NCBI GenBank assembly: GCA_022376925.1
Contig: JAIOJX010000027.1
Location: 19,547,471-19,611,470 of the forward strand
Length of the DNA: 64,000 nucleotides
Reading direction: 5' to 3'
From: Tragulus kanchil
Taxonomy: Eukaryota > Chordata > Mammalia > Artiodactyla > Tragulidae
The position numbers and the translations under genes are program-made. Positions 10,850 to 23,501 of this stretch are shown piece after piece. Positions within the stretch are counted from its first letter, which is position 1, and each line of letters begins with the position of its first letter. The notes under the pieces were generated by a model, which was given only the letters and a program-made list of their open reading frames with translations, was not told the DNA's origin and searched no databases.

Positions 10850-11060
10850 TGCCCATGTGGTTCAGTGGATGAAGAATCTGCCTGCGATGCAGGAGCCCCA
10901 GGAGACGCAGCTCTGATCCCCGGGTGGGGAAGCTCCCCTGGAGGAGGGCACAGCCACCCGCTCCAGTCTTCCTGCCGGGGAAACCCCATGGACAGAGGAG
11001 CCTGGTGGGCTACAGACCATGAGGTCTCAAAAAGTCGGACACGACTGGGTTCCTGAGCAT
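10850..11060 (+). mobile_element. Bov-tA SINE (copy A)
   Basis: Contains 'gaatctgcctgcgatgcagg', 'ccaggagacgcag' and 'aaaagtcggacacgactggg'. Confidence 0.9.
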
Positions 11061-11062
11061 CC

Positions 11063-11160
11063 AGTGACACGTATGTATCTGCGTAACTGAGTCACTCTGC
11101 TCAACGTCTGAAACTCATACAGCGGTGTAAATCAACTGTACTCCAGTAAACATTTTTAAA
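11063..11160 (+). mobile_element. L1 3' tail (copy A)
   Basis: Ends with 'gtaaatcaactgtactccag' and an A-rich stretch, the ruminant L1 3' terminus in sense. Confidence 0.75.
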
Positions 11161-11621
11161 AGACAAGAATAATAATAAAATATTGAAGGAGGTTTTGAAG
11201 AATTTATGGAACTCCTTTTCAATAAAGATCTAAAAGGCCCAACAGGAGAAACATTCTTTTCCTAAAGAAACAAAATGCTCATCTTTCTCTGAAGAAGATT
11301 AATTAAAGACAATTGTTTGGTTTGAAGGGTGCAGCCTTGGTTGCAGCTGTCTGGGGGCATCTTTTGCCTCAGATCTGGCTCTGTGTTGGTGAGGCGAGCA
11401 GGCGGCTTCCAGATTTGGAACTCCGCGGGGGCCCTTCAGAGGATCGAGCCGCCGCGGTCAGCTCCCCTCCCCGCCGTGCGGCTGCTGGGGGCCCCCTGAG
11501 CTTCAGCTCCTGGCCCGAGGTAACACAGACGTTCCATACTCGCTAATCAGGGGCTGGCAAGTAACCCAGCTAACCCCTGGGATGGGAAACACATGGTTAA
11601 TAAATTGGCCTCACTGAAAAG

Positions 11622-11787
11622 AAACTTCCTTGTTTTGGGCCGGTGGCTAAGACTCTGTGCTCCCAAAGCAGTGGGCTTGGGTTCCATCCTTGGTCAGGGA
11701 ACGAGATTCCATGTGCCAAAACTAGAGATCCTGTGAGTCGCACCAATACTGGGTACCACCAAATATATAAATAAAAATAAATATTTT
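11622..11787 (+). mobile_element. CHR-type SINE (copy B)
   Basis: Second copy of 10505-10668. The first about 18 bp are altered at the junction. Confidence 0.8.
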
Positions 11788-11968
11788 TAAAAAGTAAATC
11801 AAGTAACATCACCACCTAGAAGGGAAGCACTTTTTTGGATGCCTCCCTTGGCACTTTCCCCGGAACAGAACTCAATAAATACCTTAAAAGTGCGTTTATT
11901 TTTTTAATCATTGTTATTTAACATACTAAAAGATGCTTAGCGCACATGGGGAGATCTACTCATTACTG

Positions 11969-12179
11969 TGCCCATGTGGTTCAGTGGATGAAGAATCTGC
12001 CTGCGATGCAGGAGCCCCAGGAGACGCAGCTCTGATCCCCGGGTGGGGAAGCTCCCCTGGAGGAGGGCACAGCCACCCGCTCCAGTCTTCCTGCCGGGGA
12101 AACCCCATGGACAGAGGAGCCTGGTGGGCTACAGACCATGAGGTCTCAAAAAGTCGGACACGACTGGGTTCCTGAGCAT
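11969..12179 (+). mobile_element. Bov-tA SINE (copy B)
   Basis: Second copy of 10850-11060. Confidence 0.9.
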
Positions 12180-12181
12180 CC

Positions 12182-12279
12182 AGTGACACGTATGTATCTG
12201 CGTAACTGAGTCACTCTGCTCAACGTCTGAAACTCATACAGCGGTGTAAATCAACTGTACTCCAGTAAACATTTTTAAA
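12182..12279 (+). mobile_element. L1 3' tail (copy B)
   Basis: Second copy of 11063-11160. Confidence 0.75.
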
Positions 12280-12726
12280 AGACAAGAATAATAATAAAAT
12301 ATTGAAGGAGGTTTTGAAGAATTTATGGAACTCCTTTTCAATAAAGATCTAAAAGGCCCAACAGGAGAAACATTCTTTTCCTAAAGAAACAAAATGCTCA
12401 TCTTTCTCTGAAGAAGATTAATTAAAGACAATTGTTTGGTTTGAAGGGTGCAGCCTTGGTTGCAGCTGTCTGGGGGCATCTTTTGCCTCAGATCTGGCTC
12501 TGTGTTGGTGAGGCGAGCAGGCGGCTTCCAGATTTGGAACTCCGCGGGGGCCCTTCAGAGGATCGAGCCGCCGCGGTCAGCTCCCCTCCCCGCCGTGCGG
12601 CTGCTGGGGGCCCCCTGAGCTTCAGCTCCTGGCCCGAGGTAACACAGACGTTCCATACTCGCTAATCAGGGGCTGGCAAGTAACCCAGCTAACCCCTGGG
12701 ATGGGAAACACATGGTTAATAAATTG

Positions 12727-13115
12727 TTTGGTCATACTTCCTGCCACTCAGAGATGCTCAGTCAGCAACCATCCGTCCACATGTCTCTAACTTCTGGGGT
12801 TCTCTGCTCTGGACTCTGGAGGGTGGCAGGGGAGCCCACAGGAGAGAGCTCTCGGGGGACCCAGAACCTGAGGGACCAGAGAGACACTTTCAGACTGTCG
12901 TTTGTTTTGCTCACACTTAGGTATAAACACAAGAGTGAAATGTCATTCAACCAAGAAACATGAACGAACCCGTCTAGATGTACACAAGTCTATGTAGAAA
13001 CCATCTTTTACCATTTCTTGGTCATTTGTTTAAGTTATTGGTTCCAGACCAGAGTAACTTTCCATTACGAGCAAGAATTTTTTAAAGGTTATAATAAATG
13101 AGAGAAAAATTAAAC
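12727..13115. other. Unique sequence
   Basis: No gene or known repeat recognised. Confidence 0.4.
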
Positions 13116-13198
13116 ACTGGGTTGGCCAAAAAGTTCGTTTGAGATTTTCCATAAGATGGGACGGAAAATCCCAGATGAACTTTTGGGCCAACCCAATA
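13116..13198. mobile_element. Mariner-derived palindromic MITE
   Basis: About 80 bp. The left arm 'actgggttggccaaaaagtt' is mirrored by the right arm 'aacttttgggccaacccaat', joined through a near-palindromic centre. This is the short ruminant mariner MITE with TA-type ends; it has no transposase and spreads in trans. Confidence 0.88.
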
Positions 13199-13300
13199 TG
13201 AACGTGAGGCTGTGGATGGAACTTAAAGATGTGTCACAGAACAAAATTCCTCTCTCCCCGCTCCTCCTCCTTCTCCCTTTCCCTCCTGCTATGTTCGCAC

Positions 13301-13329
13301 GTGTGTGTGTGTGTGTGTGAGTGTGTGTA
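13301..13329. repeat. (GT)n microsatellite
   Basis: A GT run broken by one 'ga' step. Confidence 0.9.
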
Positions 13330-14010
13330 TTCTCTATGAGACAGAAAAATAGTACGCTAGCATGTCTTCCTATGGTCACCTACATTAGTCATATTTTATT
13401 TCTGGCAGCCCAGCCTGTACTTGGAAATAAGTTAATAACTGCTTGATGAAAGTTACATATAATTTAAAGATGAAAAATACCTACATAGAGAAAAATGCAT
13501 CATGTCAACTTAGGGATTTTTAAAAAGTGGTTTCAGGAACACAGCTGAGCAGGACTTCCCTAGTGAGCCACGGCCCAGAGCACCGGGGAGGTGGAGTGGG
13601 TACTTATTTATTAAAAATGAAGAAATCAAATTGATGCTGGGAGCTGTTAAACTGGAGGGGGGAAAAAACAGTCAACCTAATATCTGCTTGCTTCATAAAT
13701 TCTACCGCATGAAATTGCTGAGTTTATAGGTCAACAGTAAATGTTAACAGTTTTACATGGTTTCGTTTAACAGCATCATATGCACACACACAAAACTACT
13801 TAATGGAACAATCTAAATCTCTCCCCTTACCTCCCAAATTATCTGTGAAAGAGTAGCATGAAAATTAAATCCTATCTTCCTCCACCATTGGTGTGGGGTG
13901 ACATCTTAGAAATATTTTCTCCTTCCCTTGATATTTAGAATAATTCTCACTTCACGAAAGCAGTAGTCATTTCTGGATATGTCGGGATGACGTGGGAAGG
14001 AGGGCTGGGA
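13330..14010. other. Unique sequence
   Basis: Largely AT-rich. A short 'ggacttccctagtgagccac' near 13552 may be a CHR SINE head, but it is too short to call. Confidence 0.4.
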
Positions 14011-14137
14011 CGCCTTCCCAGCTGGCTCAGTGGAAAAGCGTCCACCTGCTCACGCAGGAGACATGGGTTTGATCCCTGGGTCAGGAAGATCTCCTTGAGG
14101 AGGAAACAGCAACCCAGTCTAGTATTCTTGCCTTGGG
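14011..14137 (+). mobile_element. Bov-tA SINE, 3'-truncated
   Basis: The tRNA-derived head 'ccttcccagctggctcagtg' and 'tttgatccctgggtcaggaa' are followed by 'agtattcttgcctt', then non-SINE sequence. Confidence 0.85.
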
Positions 14138-14450
14138 GGTGACCCTGAGGAGGGTCCATTTTCTGACCTGATTGGTGGGGAGCACGGCACCACGCCAGCT
14201 GATCAAGGAAGCGGACTGTTTCTTCCTGTCTGCTGGGTCCCTGCCTTTCAGCAGAGCTGATGCACCGATTCATGTGCAGTCCCCCTCTGATACGACCCCA
14301 AAAGAACTGAGCAGAATTCAGGTTTTGCTTTGTGGCTGGCTCCAGACCACATCATTTCCCCAAGAAATCCAAAACCCAAACAAGAACTGAACCTGAACCT
14401 GGGCCTTGGCCCAAATTAGCACCAAAAGGCAACGGAAGCTGTCTCTGTGC
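14138..14450. other. Unique sequence
   Basis: No recognisable gene or repeat. Confidence 0.4.
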
Positions 14451-15304
14451 GGAGGGAAGGAGAAAGGAAACTGAGTGAGAGACGGCACAAGGGTTTGTGA
14501 ACCGCTTCCACGAATCTAAATGAGAACTGTTTAAACACATTAACAGGTTTATGCGTAATGCTTTCGACTACTTAAGAGCCTCAGAAGAAAACAAATGCAA
14601 CTTAGCCAAAACGGGGTGAAGAGCATTTTCATTTGACCGGGGGGCCTCAGGGAAGGACCTGAGCAGCAGCCTTTGATGCAACGTGGGAGGAAGCAGCTGA
14701 GGCGTTTTCACGGAGAGCCAAAGCTCACAGGGCTGGATTTACACTCACCTACGGGTTCGCGCCGGGAGGAGAGGGAGCCAACACTTGCATATCCTAGCCA
14801 TCCTCTCATACGCCTCTATCCGCGAGAGGACGAATTATTACAACCAGAGAGCTTCTCATTCCTCTCTCGGTCTGGGGTAAGGAAGGTTCCCTGTGAGTCC
14901 ACACACCAGCACACATGGAGGCTGGGACGTGAAGTGGGGAGACCGCACTGGGTTCCCAGACTCCATCCCCAGTCCCAGAGCTGCGGCGCTCAACTACACA
15001 TCAGGACACACAGCACTCAGCAGACCCGCGGAGCCCATCACAGACCAGCCAAGCGCATGCCCACTCCTCGGGGGCACAGATGACTTACGCGGGGTTCCCG
15101 CCTTCAGCACTCTACAGCAAAACCCTGCAGACCACGTCAGACTTCTGGTCAAGTCTGGTAAGAGCTGAGATAAAAGCAAACATGTGCTTGCATGGGGACA
15201 CAAAGAAAAGGCAAGGAGGTCTGGGGGAAGATGAAAGGCTTAGAACAAGAGGGCCAGCCCGGACACTTCACAGGAAGAGAGGTCTCTGAATGTGAACACA
15301 CTGA

Positions 15305-15506
15305 CGCCTCCCCCGGTGGCACTAGTGGTAAAGAAGCCGCCGGACACTCCAGAAGCCACAGACTCTGATTCGATCTCCAGGTCAGGAAGATCTCCTGGAA
15401 GAGGGCACAGCAACCCACTCCAGTGGTCTTGCCTGGAGAAACCCCGCGGACAGAGGAAGCTGGGAGGCTACGGTCCGTGGCGTCAGAGGAGGACGCGACT
15501 GAAGCC
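15305..15506 (+). mobile_element. Bov-tA SINE (copy A)
   Basis: 'ggtggcactagtggtaaaga' head, 'ctccagtggtcttgcctgga' centre, 'gaggacgcgactgaagcc' end. Diverged head. Confidence 0.85.
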
Positions 15507-16403
15507 ACGCAGCAGGCCGGGCGTGAACGCCAAAATCCGGCAACAAGTGCGTGGAGGGAAGGAGAAAGGAAACTGAGTGAGAGGCACAAGGGTTTGTGAA
15601 CCGCTTCCACGAATCTAAATGAGAACTGTTTAAACACATTAACAGGTTTATGCGTAATGCTTTCGACTACTTAAGAGCCTCAGAAGAAAACAAATGCAAC
15701 TTAGCCAAAACGGGGTGAAGAGCATTTTCATTTGACCGGGGGGCCTCAGGGAAGGACCTGAGCAGCAGCCTTTGATGCAACGTGGGAGGAAGCAGCTGAG
15801 GCGTTTTCACGGAGAGCCAAAGCTCACAGGGCTGGATTTACACTCACCTACGGGTTCGCGCCGGGAGGAGAGGGAGCCAACACTTGCATATCCTAGCCAT
15901 CCTCTCATACGCCTCTATCCGCGAGAGGACGAATTATTACAACCAGAGAGCTTCTCATTCCTCTCTCGGTCTGGGGTAAGGAAGGTTCCCTGTGAGTCCA
16001 CACACCAGCACACATGGAGGCTGGGACGTGAAGTGGGGAGACCGCACTGGGTTCCCAGACTCCATCCCCAGTCCCAGAGCTGCGGCGCTCAACTACACAT
16101 CAGGACACACAGCACTCAGCAGACCCGCGGAGCCCATCACAGACCAGCCAAGCGCATGCCCACTCCTCGGGGGCACAGATGACTTACGCGGGGTTCCCGC
16201 CTTCAGCACTCTACAGCAAAACCCTGCAGACCACGTCAGACTTCTGGTCAAGTCTGGTAAGAGCTGAGATAAAAGCAAACATGTGCTTGCATGGGGACAC
16301 AAAGAAAAGGCAAGGAGGTCTGGGGGAAGATGAAAGGCTTAGAACAAGAGGGCCAGCCCGGACACTTCACAGGAAGAGAGGTCTCTGAATGTGAACACAC
16401 TGA

Positions 16404-16607
16404 CGCCTCCCCCGGTGGCACTAGTGGTAAAGAAGCCGCCGGACACTCCAGAAGCCACAGACTCTGATTCGATCTCCAGGTCAGGAAGATCTCCTGGAAG
16501 AGGGCACAGCAACCCACTCCAGTGGTCTTGCCTGGAGAAACCCCGCGGACAGAGGAAGCTGGGAGGCTACGGTCCGTGGCGTCGCAGAGGAGGACGCGAC
16601 TGAAGCC
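16404..16607 (+). mobile_element. Bov-tA SINE (copy B)
   Basis: Second copy of 15305-15506. Confidence 0.85.
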
Positions 16608-16626
16608 ACGCAGCAGGCCGGGCGTG

Positions 16627-16929
16627 CACGGCATGCACCTGCGGTCTGCCACGCTCCCCACCCAGGTCGTCAACGGCGTCCGCCGAATGGCCACTGCTGG
16701 AGACAGCGACCTCTGAGGGCACTGGCTGAGCTCCCGAGGGAGGTGAGACCGGGTCCCCGAGCTGGCCGAGCCCTGATTACACGTTAGCAGTGCCGACGGT
16801 GGGGAGGGGCCTCAGGAGAGCGAACTCACCGCGAAATGAAGTAGAAGCAGGAAAAGGAGCCGCAGGACCTCAGCATTCCTGCAGACGGTCAAGAGGAAGC
16901 ACTGCAAAGAACGAGTAGGACTCTGGAGT
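16627..16929. other. Unique GC-rich sequence
   Basis: GC-rich with scattered CpG; no supported exon. Confidence 0.35.
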
Positions 16930-17460
16930 GAGTTGTGAAATCATCTCTATGTATATGCAGTCAGCTACTTATATAACACAGAAAAATTAATGTTATGTAT
17001 ATTTTAGAAATATAAATATATATACAACATTATATTGTGTAATATATGATTATAATATATATCACTATATAGTATACAAATTGTGTATCTATCATTAATA
17101 TAGTTATTAATATATCTATGTATTACTTATGTGCACATATTGTTTATATTTTACATTATTTTCATTAATAGATTTATATTAATATATTATATTCTATAGT
17201 CTTTATAATTATATATACTACATATTATTTATAACATTTATACTTATATATATAAACTACATATACTACATAGTATGTTATCATTTGTATATAGTATATT
17301 TAAGTTCACCTATACTTTATAAGCATAAATATAAAATATATCTTATAAATATATATTTTATGTTTTATAAATACAAATACATATTTATATATTATATATA
17401 ATGTATTTCTATATAAATTATCATGTATAAATTAATATGTTTATCTTCATGTTCATTGGT
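16930..17460. repeat. AT-rich low-complexity tract
   Basis: About 0.5 kb almost entirely of TATA/ATAT/TTTATA words with little G or C. A decayed (TA)n-type tract; no coding potential. Confidence 0.85.
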
Positions 17461-17898
17461 AATAGACCACAAACAAGGAATTTTTCTTTTAGCACAGGGT
17501 GTAGATCAAGATTACGAGACAAAATACAAGTTACCCAGTTACATTTAAATTTTAAATTGCTTAAAATGTCTGTTCTACATGTTATATAGAACATATACTA
17601 GGAAAAAAAAAAATAATTTATCCCGCAAAATCACATGGGACACACTTTTACTGAAAACATTCATTGTTATTGTTACTAAGCTGAAATTCAGACCTTATTC
17701 TTCCTCAGGTCGTCCGGCAGCCCGAGCCCGCGCCCTGAGAACTCCCTCAGAGGCCCCGCCTCCACCCCTCTGCGGGCCACTCTGCAGACTACCGACGCTT
17801 TCAGAAAGCCTGAGGGCCTGCGCTGAGGACACAGTGGCTTCTTGTGCCCCCACGCCTCTTCCTGTTCCATCTGTGGCCCTTTGTCTACCCTGATGTCA
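17461..17898. other. Unique sequence
   Basis: AT-rich, then a GC-rich segment from about 17700. No gene could be recognised. Confidence 0.4.
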
Positions 17899-18771
17899 CC
17901 CCTTATTTGCATCCCACTCTCTCTCCGTGGGGCACCCTCCCAGACACCCTGAGAGCGGGCAGAGGAGCAGGGTGGGTGGCTGAACAGGGAACGCTGGAAT
18001 CTGGAGACAGAGTGGGAGAGAGTAGGTGGGTGGAGAGAGCAAATGGTCAACCAAGTCAACAGGCTGCTGGTGAAACGCAACAAGGACCATGTTCCTTTAA
18101 TACAAAGCAGGAGCGTGGCCTCGCACCATCCAAAGGCCATCCTGGTCGGGTCTATTAAGAGGACCCTACAGAAGAAAGGTGGCCGAGAAGCCCATTCTTT
18201 GGGATGCAGCTCAATTAACAGACCAGCCAAGGTGGCTCTTTGAGATGAATGACAGCCCAGTGCAAGCACACCAGTCCTCAGAAGGACCCTGAGCACCTGT
18301 CACCACCTTCAGGATCGCGCCCCTGGCAGCGTTCCACGTGGCAGACACCTTTACCATTTTCCACCTTTTCCCTAATCCCGCTGTGGATCCTAGAATGAGG
18401 GTCATGGGAGCTGTCCTCAGGGTAGAGTGAGAAGGGTGCCTGAGCTCACTGGGGCATTCCAGCTCAGTCTTCCACGGCAGAATTAAAATTTTAATCTGAT
18501 TTGACACAGTTATTTGGGGAATCCACATACTTGTCTTGAGGCAGATGATTAAAGCGGAACTAGGGGATTTGGGCCTGTCTCTGTGAAGAAAAAAAGAAAA
18601 AGTTGGAGGAATTTGCTTCCTTTCTCCTTTTACACATCCCACACAACGCAACTGCCCTGTAGACACTTGGCAATGCTCTGAGTTCCAGTAGGCAGGCGAG
18701 GCATGGAGAAAACAGCAAAGGAGAGACAGCAGAAGATCATTCTCACCAAGTTGCTAGTGAGGATGCATGTG

Positions 18772-18983
18772 TGGTCTGTCGCTCAGTCGTGTCTGACTCT
18801 CTGTGACCCCGTGGACTGTCGCCCACCAGGCTCCTCTGTGCATGGGAGTCTCCAGGCAAGAATCCTGGAGTGGGGTGCCATGCCTTCCTCCAGATCTTCC
18901 TGATCTGGGGATCAAATCCGCCTCTCCTGTGACTCGTGCACTGGCACGTGGATTTTTTTTACTACTGAGCCAACGGGGAAGCC
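18772..18983 (-). mobile_element. Bov-tA SINE (copy A)
   Basis: Reverse-complement Bov-tA: 'tcgctcagtcgtgtctgact' to 'gagccaacggggaagcc'. A candidate target-site duplication 'gctagtgag' lies at 18753-18761 and 18985-18993. Confidence 0.9.
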
Positions 18984-19888
18984 AGCTAGTGAGCATACCA
19001 TGCATTTATTTTCTTGTCTTCATCACTTATTTGCTCCACTCTCTCGTGGCACCCTCCCAGACACCCTGAGAGCGGGCAGAGGAGCAGGGTGGGTGGCTGA
19101 ACAGGGAACGCTGGAATCTGGAGACAGAGTGGGAGAGAGTAGGTGGGTGGAGAGAGCAAATGGTCAACCAAGTCAACAGGCTGCTGGTGAAACGCAACAA
19201 GGACCATGTTCCTTTAATACAAAGCAGGAGCGTGGCCTCGCACCATCCAAAGGCCATCCTGGTCGGGTCTATTAAGAGGACCCTACAGAAGAAAGGTGGC
19301 CGAGAAGCCCATTCTTTGGGATGCAGCTCAATTAACAGACCAGCCAAGGTGGCTCTTTGAGATGAATGACAGCCCAGTGCAAGCACACCAGTCCTCAGAA
19401 GGACCCTGAGCACCTGTCACCACCTTCAGGATCGCGCCCCTGGCAGCGTTCCACGTGGCAGACACCTTTACCATTTTCCACCTTTTCCCTAATCCCGCTG
19501 TGGATCCTAGAATGAGGGTCATGGGAGCTGTCCTCAGGGTAGAGTGAGAAGGGTGCCTGAGCTCACTGGGGCATTCCAGCTCAGTCTTCCACGGCAGAAT
19601 TAAAATTTTAATCTGATTTGACACAGTTATTTGGGGAATCCACATACTTGTCTTGAGGCAGATGATTAAAGCGGAACTAGGGGATTTGGGCCTGTCTCTG
19701 TGAAGAAAAAAAGAAAAAGTTGGAGGAATTTGCTTCCTTTCTCCTTTTACACATCCCACACAACGCAACTGCCCTGTAGACACTTGGCAATGCTCTGAGT
19801 TCCAGTAGGCAGGCGAGGCATGGAGAAAACAGCAAAGGAGAGACAGCAGAAGATCATTCTCACCAAGTTGCTAGTGAGGATGCATGTG

Positions 19889-20100
19889 TGGTCTGTCGCT
19901 CAGTCGTGTCTGACTCTCTGTGACCCCGTGGACTGTCGCCCACCAGGCTCCTCTGTGCATGGGAGTCTCCAGGCAAGAATCCTGGAGTGGGGTGCCATGC
20001 CTTCCTCCAGATCTTCCTGATCTGGGGATCAAATCCGCCTCTCCTGTGACTCGTGCACTGGCACGTGGATTTTTTTTACTACTGAGCCAACGGGGAAGCC
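19889..20100 (-). mobile_element. Bov-tA SINE (copy B)
   Basis: Second copy of 18772-18983, including its target-site duplication. Confidence 0.9.
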
Positions 20101-20225
20101 AGCTAGTGAGCATACCATGCATTTATTTTCTTGTCTTCATCACTAGCTAACTTTGCTTAAAGGAGTTAGCAAAAACAGTAAAATAGAATTGTTTCACTTA
20201 ACCCAAGAGCCTTTTCTGGGAGAGG

Positions 20226-20340
20226 GGTGGCCTCCATACAGCACAGCATGTGGGGTTAAGGTTCCTCGACCAAGGATTAAACTTGAACCCTCTGCATGGG
20301 AAGCACAGAGTCCTAACTCTTGGACCACCAGAGAAGTCTC
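20226..20340 (-). mobile_element. CHR-type SINE fragment
   Basis: 'ggttcctcgaccaaggatta', 'gggaagcacagagtcctaac' and 'ggaccaccagagaagtc' mark the reversed head of a CHR element. Confidence 0.75.
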
Positions 20341-20387
20341 TCCAAAGAGCCCTTATAAGCAAAAAGAAATTATGGTAAAAGATCAAC

Positions 20388-20584
20388 GGGGCTTTCCAAC
20401 TGGTAAAGAATTCACATGCCAGTACAGGAAACACGAGAGGTGGGTCCAGTCCCTGGGTCAGGAAGATTCCCCTGGAGGTGGAAATGGCAGCCCATTCCAC
20501 TATTCTTGGCTCAAAAATCCCATGAACAGAGGAGCCTGGGGGACTACAATCCACGGGGTCACACAAGCCTGAGCGACTAAACAA
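20388..20584 (+). mobile_element. Bov-tA SINE
   Basis: 'ggggctttccaactggtaaa' head with a short deletion, then 'aggaagattcccctggaggt' and 'gcctgagcgactaaacaac'. Confidence 0.85.
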
Positions 20585-21251
20585 CAAAAGCAAGTCATTA
20601 CCCCTGGGGAACGTGCTGTCACTTGGTGTCTTCGAATGGTTTTCCTTTGTCGTTACATTCTCCCAGGCTCCCTCTTTTCTCCTCAGGGACAGTGGCAGGA
20701 TGATAAGGTAAGAGCAAGTTCCTCACTCAGAGAAGGACAGAGTTTGCCAGCTTGCGAATCTAAACAGTCTTTTGGTTCCAAGTCCAAGAAAACACAAGGT
20801 TTGAAGGTCAGAGGCACACTCACCCCTCCCCCCTACCTGGGACACCACGCTGCCCTGTGCAAAGAAGAATGGACCTCCGTCGGACCCCCGCTCTGGATCG
20901 GGACGTTTCTAAGGGGAGAGTCACCCATCTCGTGACCCTCATGCAGCGGGCGGTGTGGCATTTCCTGAAGCCCTGACGCCCCAGGACTATTTTTACGGGA
21001 GTCTTCCCACTCTCGGTCTGAGGACGCCATTGTCTCCCGGCTGTAGACCTGTTGCTCTGCCCAGGTGGAGAGGCTTCCAGGCCTTGCCTTCTGACCGTGG
21101 GCAAGTCACGTCAAGTCCTGAGACTCCGTGTCACCATCTATAAACTAGGAATAGCCTCTGTGCTCCTCCCTCCTTCACGGGGCTGGCTCAAGGGCCCCAG
21201 ATTAAGATCACCCCCTTAAAGCGTTTAGAAGTGAAGAATGATGCCCTGTAG
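20585..21251. other. Unique sequence
   Basis: Mixed composition and no recognised repeat. Open frames of 60-100 codons overlap each other and resemble no protein I know. Confidence 0.4.
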
Positions 21252-21723
21252 GTATTTCCGCCATAACTGCTGTCGTCTTTCTGATGATACCATCCTGTTA
21301 CTGTGGTCGACGGCCGCTGGAAAGGTCCCCCGCTCTCACACGCTGCTCCACTGGCAGCAGATACGCCCCACCTTTGAATCAAGTGCTCCCCCTGCCTGGA
21401 ATGGTCCTCGACCCCAGAGTGTCATTCCCAGCTGCCTTGCCTCCTTCGAAACGTGTTCAGATGCCCTTATGGTTGTTCCGTGGAAAGACGGGGAAAACGA
21501 CCATTAGGGAGTCCGGGATGGACAGGAGCACACGGCTGTGTTTCACACGGATCACCGACAAGGACCTGCTGCACAGCACGGGGAACTCCGCTCAGTACGC
21601 TGTGGCCGCCTCGATGGCGGAGGAGTTTGGGGGAGATGGACCCACGTCCACGGATGACAGCCCCTTTGCTGTCCTCCTGAAAGCACCACAACACTGTGTG
21701 TCCATCAGCCATGGCTGTGGTGG

Positions 21724-21875
21724 TGGTTTAATTGCTCAGTTGTGTCCAATTTTGTGACCCTGTGGACTGTCACCTGCCAGGCGCCTCTGTCGTGGGATTT
21801 CCCCAGCCTGGGATCAAACCCACGTTTCCTGCTTTGCAGGTAGATTCTTTACCCCTGAGCCACCTGGGAAGCCCT
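21724..21875 (-). mobile_element. Bov-tA SINE, internally deleted (copy A)
   Basis: 'aattgctcagttgtgtccaa' to 'tgagccacctgggaagccct'. The centre is shortened. Confidence 0.85.
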
Positions 21876-22830
21876 ACACCGATACAAAGTAACAAGTTTT
21901 AAAAGAAATGTGTTCAAAGGCCGGCCTCGTGCGAGGCATGCTGGGACTCCTCTAGTTACAACTCGCCCCTCCACCCCCAGCATTCCTGAAACTCCATGAC
22001 CTCTGCTACATATTTTCCTATAGAATTTATCTCTTCCAACAAACTATAAAATCCAATATGCTTGATATAATTTTGATTGATATATTAAACTGATATCATA
22101 AATACCTCATTTATTATGTTGATGATCTAGTTCCTCTATTTCACAAGGTGAAATGTTTGTTCTGCATATTCAAATATCCCAAGCTTATTTAAGAAGGCAC
22201 TTGGCAGAAAGTAGACATTTAAAAAATATTTGTTAAAAATTAAGTGATTAATTGAAAATAAACTTGAGGCCATTCATTGCATGTCACTTATCCACGTTCC
22301 CCATTCCTTAGCCTAGAGTCCAAGGTCCAATCTACCTCTTCCATACCATCTCCCTCTTCCCTTTTTTGGGTCCCCTTTGAATTTTTTTAAAAATAAACTC
22401 AGTATTTCCGCCATAACTGCTGTCGTCTTTCTGATGATACCATTTGGGACGGCCGCTGGAAAGGTCCCCGCTCACACGCTGCTCCACTGGCAGCAGATAC
22501 GCCTTGGGGAATGGTCCTCGACCCCAGAGTGTCATTCCCAGCTGCCTTGCCTCCTTAAACGTGTTCAGATGCCCTTATGGTTGTTCCGTGGAAAGACGGG
22601 AAAACGACCATTAGGGAGTCCGGGATGGACAGGAGCACACGGCTGTGTTTCACACGGATCACCGACAAGGACCTGCTGCACAGCACGGGGAACTCCGCTC
22701 AGTACGCTGTGGCCGCCTCGATGGCGGAGGAGTTTGGGGGAGATGGACCCACGTCCACGGATGACAGCCCCTTTGCTGTCCTCCTGAAAGCACCACAACA
22801 CTGTGTGTCCATCAGCCATGGCTGTGGTGG

Positions 22831-22982
22831 TGGTTTAATTGCTCAGTTGTGTCCAATTTTGTGACCCTGTGGACTGTCACCTGCCAGGCGCCTCTGTCGT
22901 GGGATTTCCCCAGCCTGGGATCAAACCCACGTTTCCTGCTTTGCAGGTAGATTCTTTACCCCTGAGCCACCTGGGAAGCCCT
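22831..22982 (-). mobile_element. Bov-tA SINE, internally deleted (copy B)
   Basis: Second copy of 21724-21875. Confidence 0.85.
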
Positions 22983-23501
22983 ACACCGATACAAAGTAAC
23001 AAGTTTTAAAAGAAATGTGTTCAAAGGCCGGCCTCGTGCGAGGCATGCTGGGACTCCTCTAGTTACAACTCGCCCCTCCACCCCCAGCATTCCTGAAACT
23101 CCATGACCTCTGCTACATATTTTCCTATAGAATTTATCTCTTCCAACAAACTATAAAATCCAATATGCTTGATATAATTTTGATTGATATATTAAACTGA
23201 TATCATAAATACCTCATTTATTATGTTGATGATCTAGTTCCTCTATTTCACAAGGTGAAATGTTTGTTCTGCATATTCAAATATCCCAAGCTTATTTAAG
23301 AAGGCACTTGGCAGAAAGTAGACATTTAAAAAATATTTGTTAAAAATTAAGTGATTAATTGAAAATAAACTTGAGGCCATTCATTGCATGTCACTTATCC
23401 ACGTTCCCCATTCCTTAGCCTAGAGTCCAAGGTCCAATCTACCTCTTCCATACCATCTCCCTCTTCCCTTTTTTGGGTCCCCCTTTGATGAATAAACTCA
23501 G

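Larger units (their letters stand above)
10503..12726 (+). repeat. Tandem duplication 3 (offset 1,119 bp)
   Basis: Copy A is about 10503-11607 and copy B about 11619-12726, with a short scrambled junction at 11608-11620. The copies match base for base where I compared them away from the junction. Confidence 0.92.
14451..16626 (+). repeat. Tandem duplication 4 (offset about 1,100 bp)
   Basis: Copy A is about 14451-15526 and copy B 15553-16626. The junction at 15527-15552 resembles a deletion-collapsed version of 14412-14450. Copy A has 3 bases ('acg' near 14482) missing from copy B. Copy A lacks 2 bases at its own 3' end ('gtcagagg' versus 'gtcgcagagg'). Confidence 0.92.
17899..20143 (+). repeat. 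Tandem duplication 5 (offset about 1,117 bp)
   Basis: Copy A is about 17899-19026 and copy B 19027-20143. The first about 25 bp of copy B lack several bases present in copy A ('ttgctccactctctcgtggc' versus a longer form at 17907-17932). The rest is near-identical. Confidence 0.92.
21252..23501 (+). repeat. Tandem duplication 6 (offset about 1,108-1,150 bp)
   Basis: Copy A is about 21252-22401 and copy B 22402-23501. The first about 160 bp of copy B have lost about 42 bp in several small deletions relative to copy A (compare 21290-21420 with 22440-22530). After that the copies are near-identical. Confidence 0.92.

Noticed and set aside
21350..21470. LINE-2 3' end ('gctccccctgcctggaatgg')
   Set aside because: Only a short resemblance to L2; too weak to annotate without alignment.
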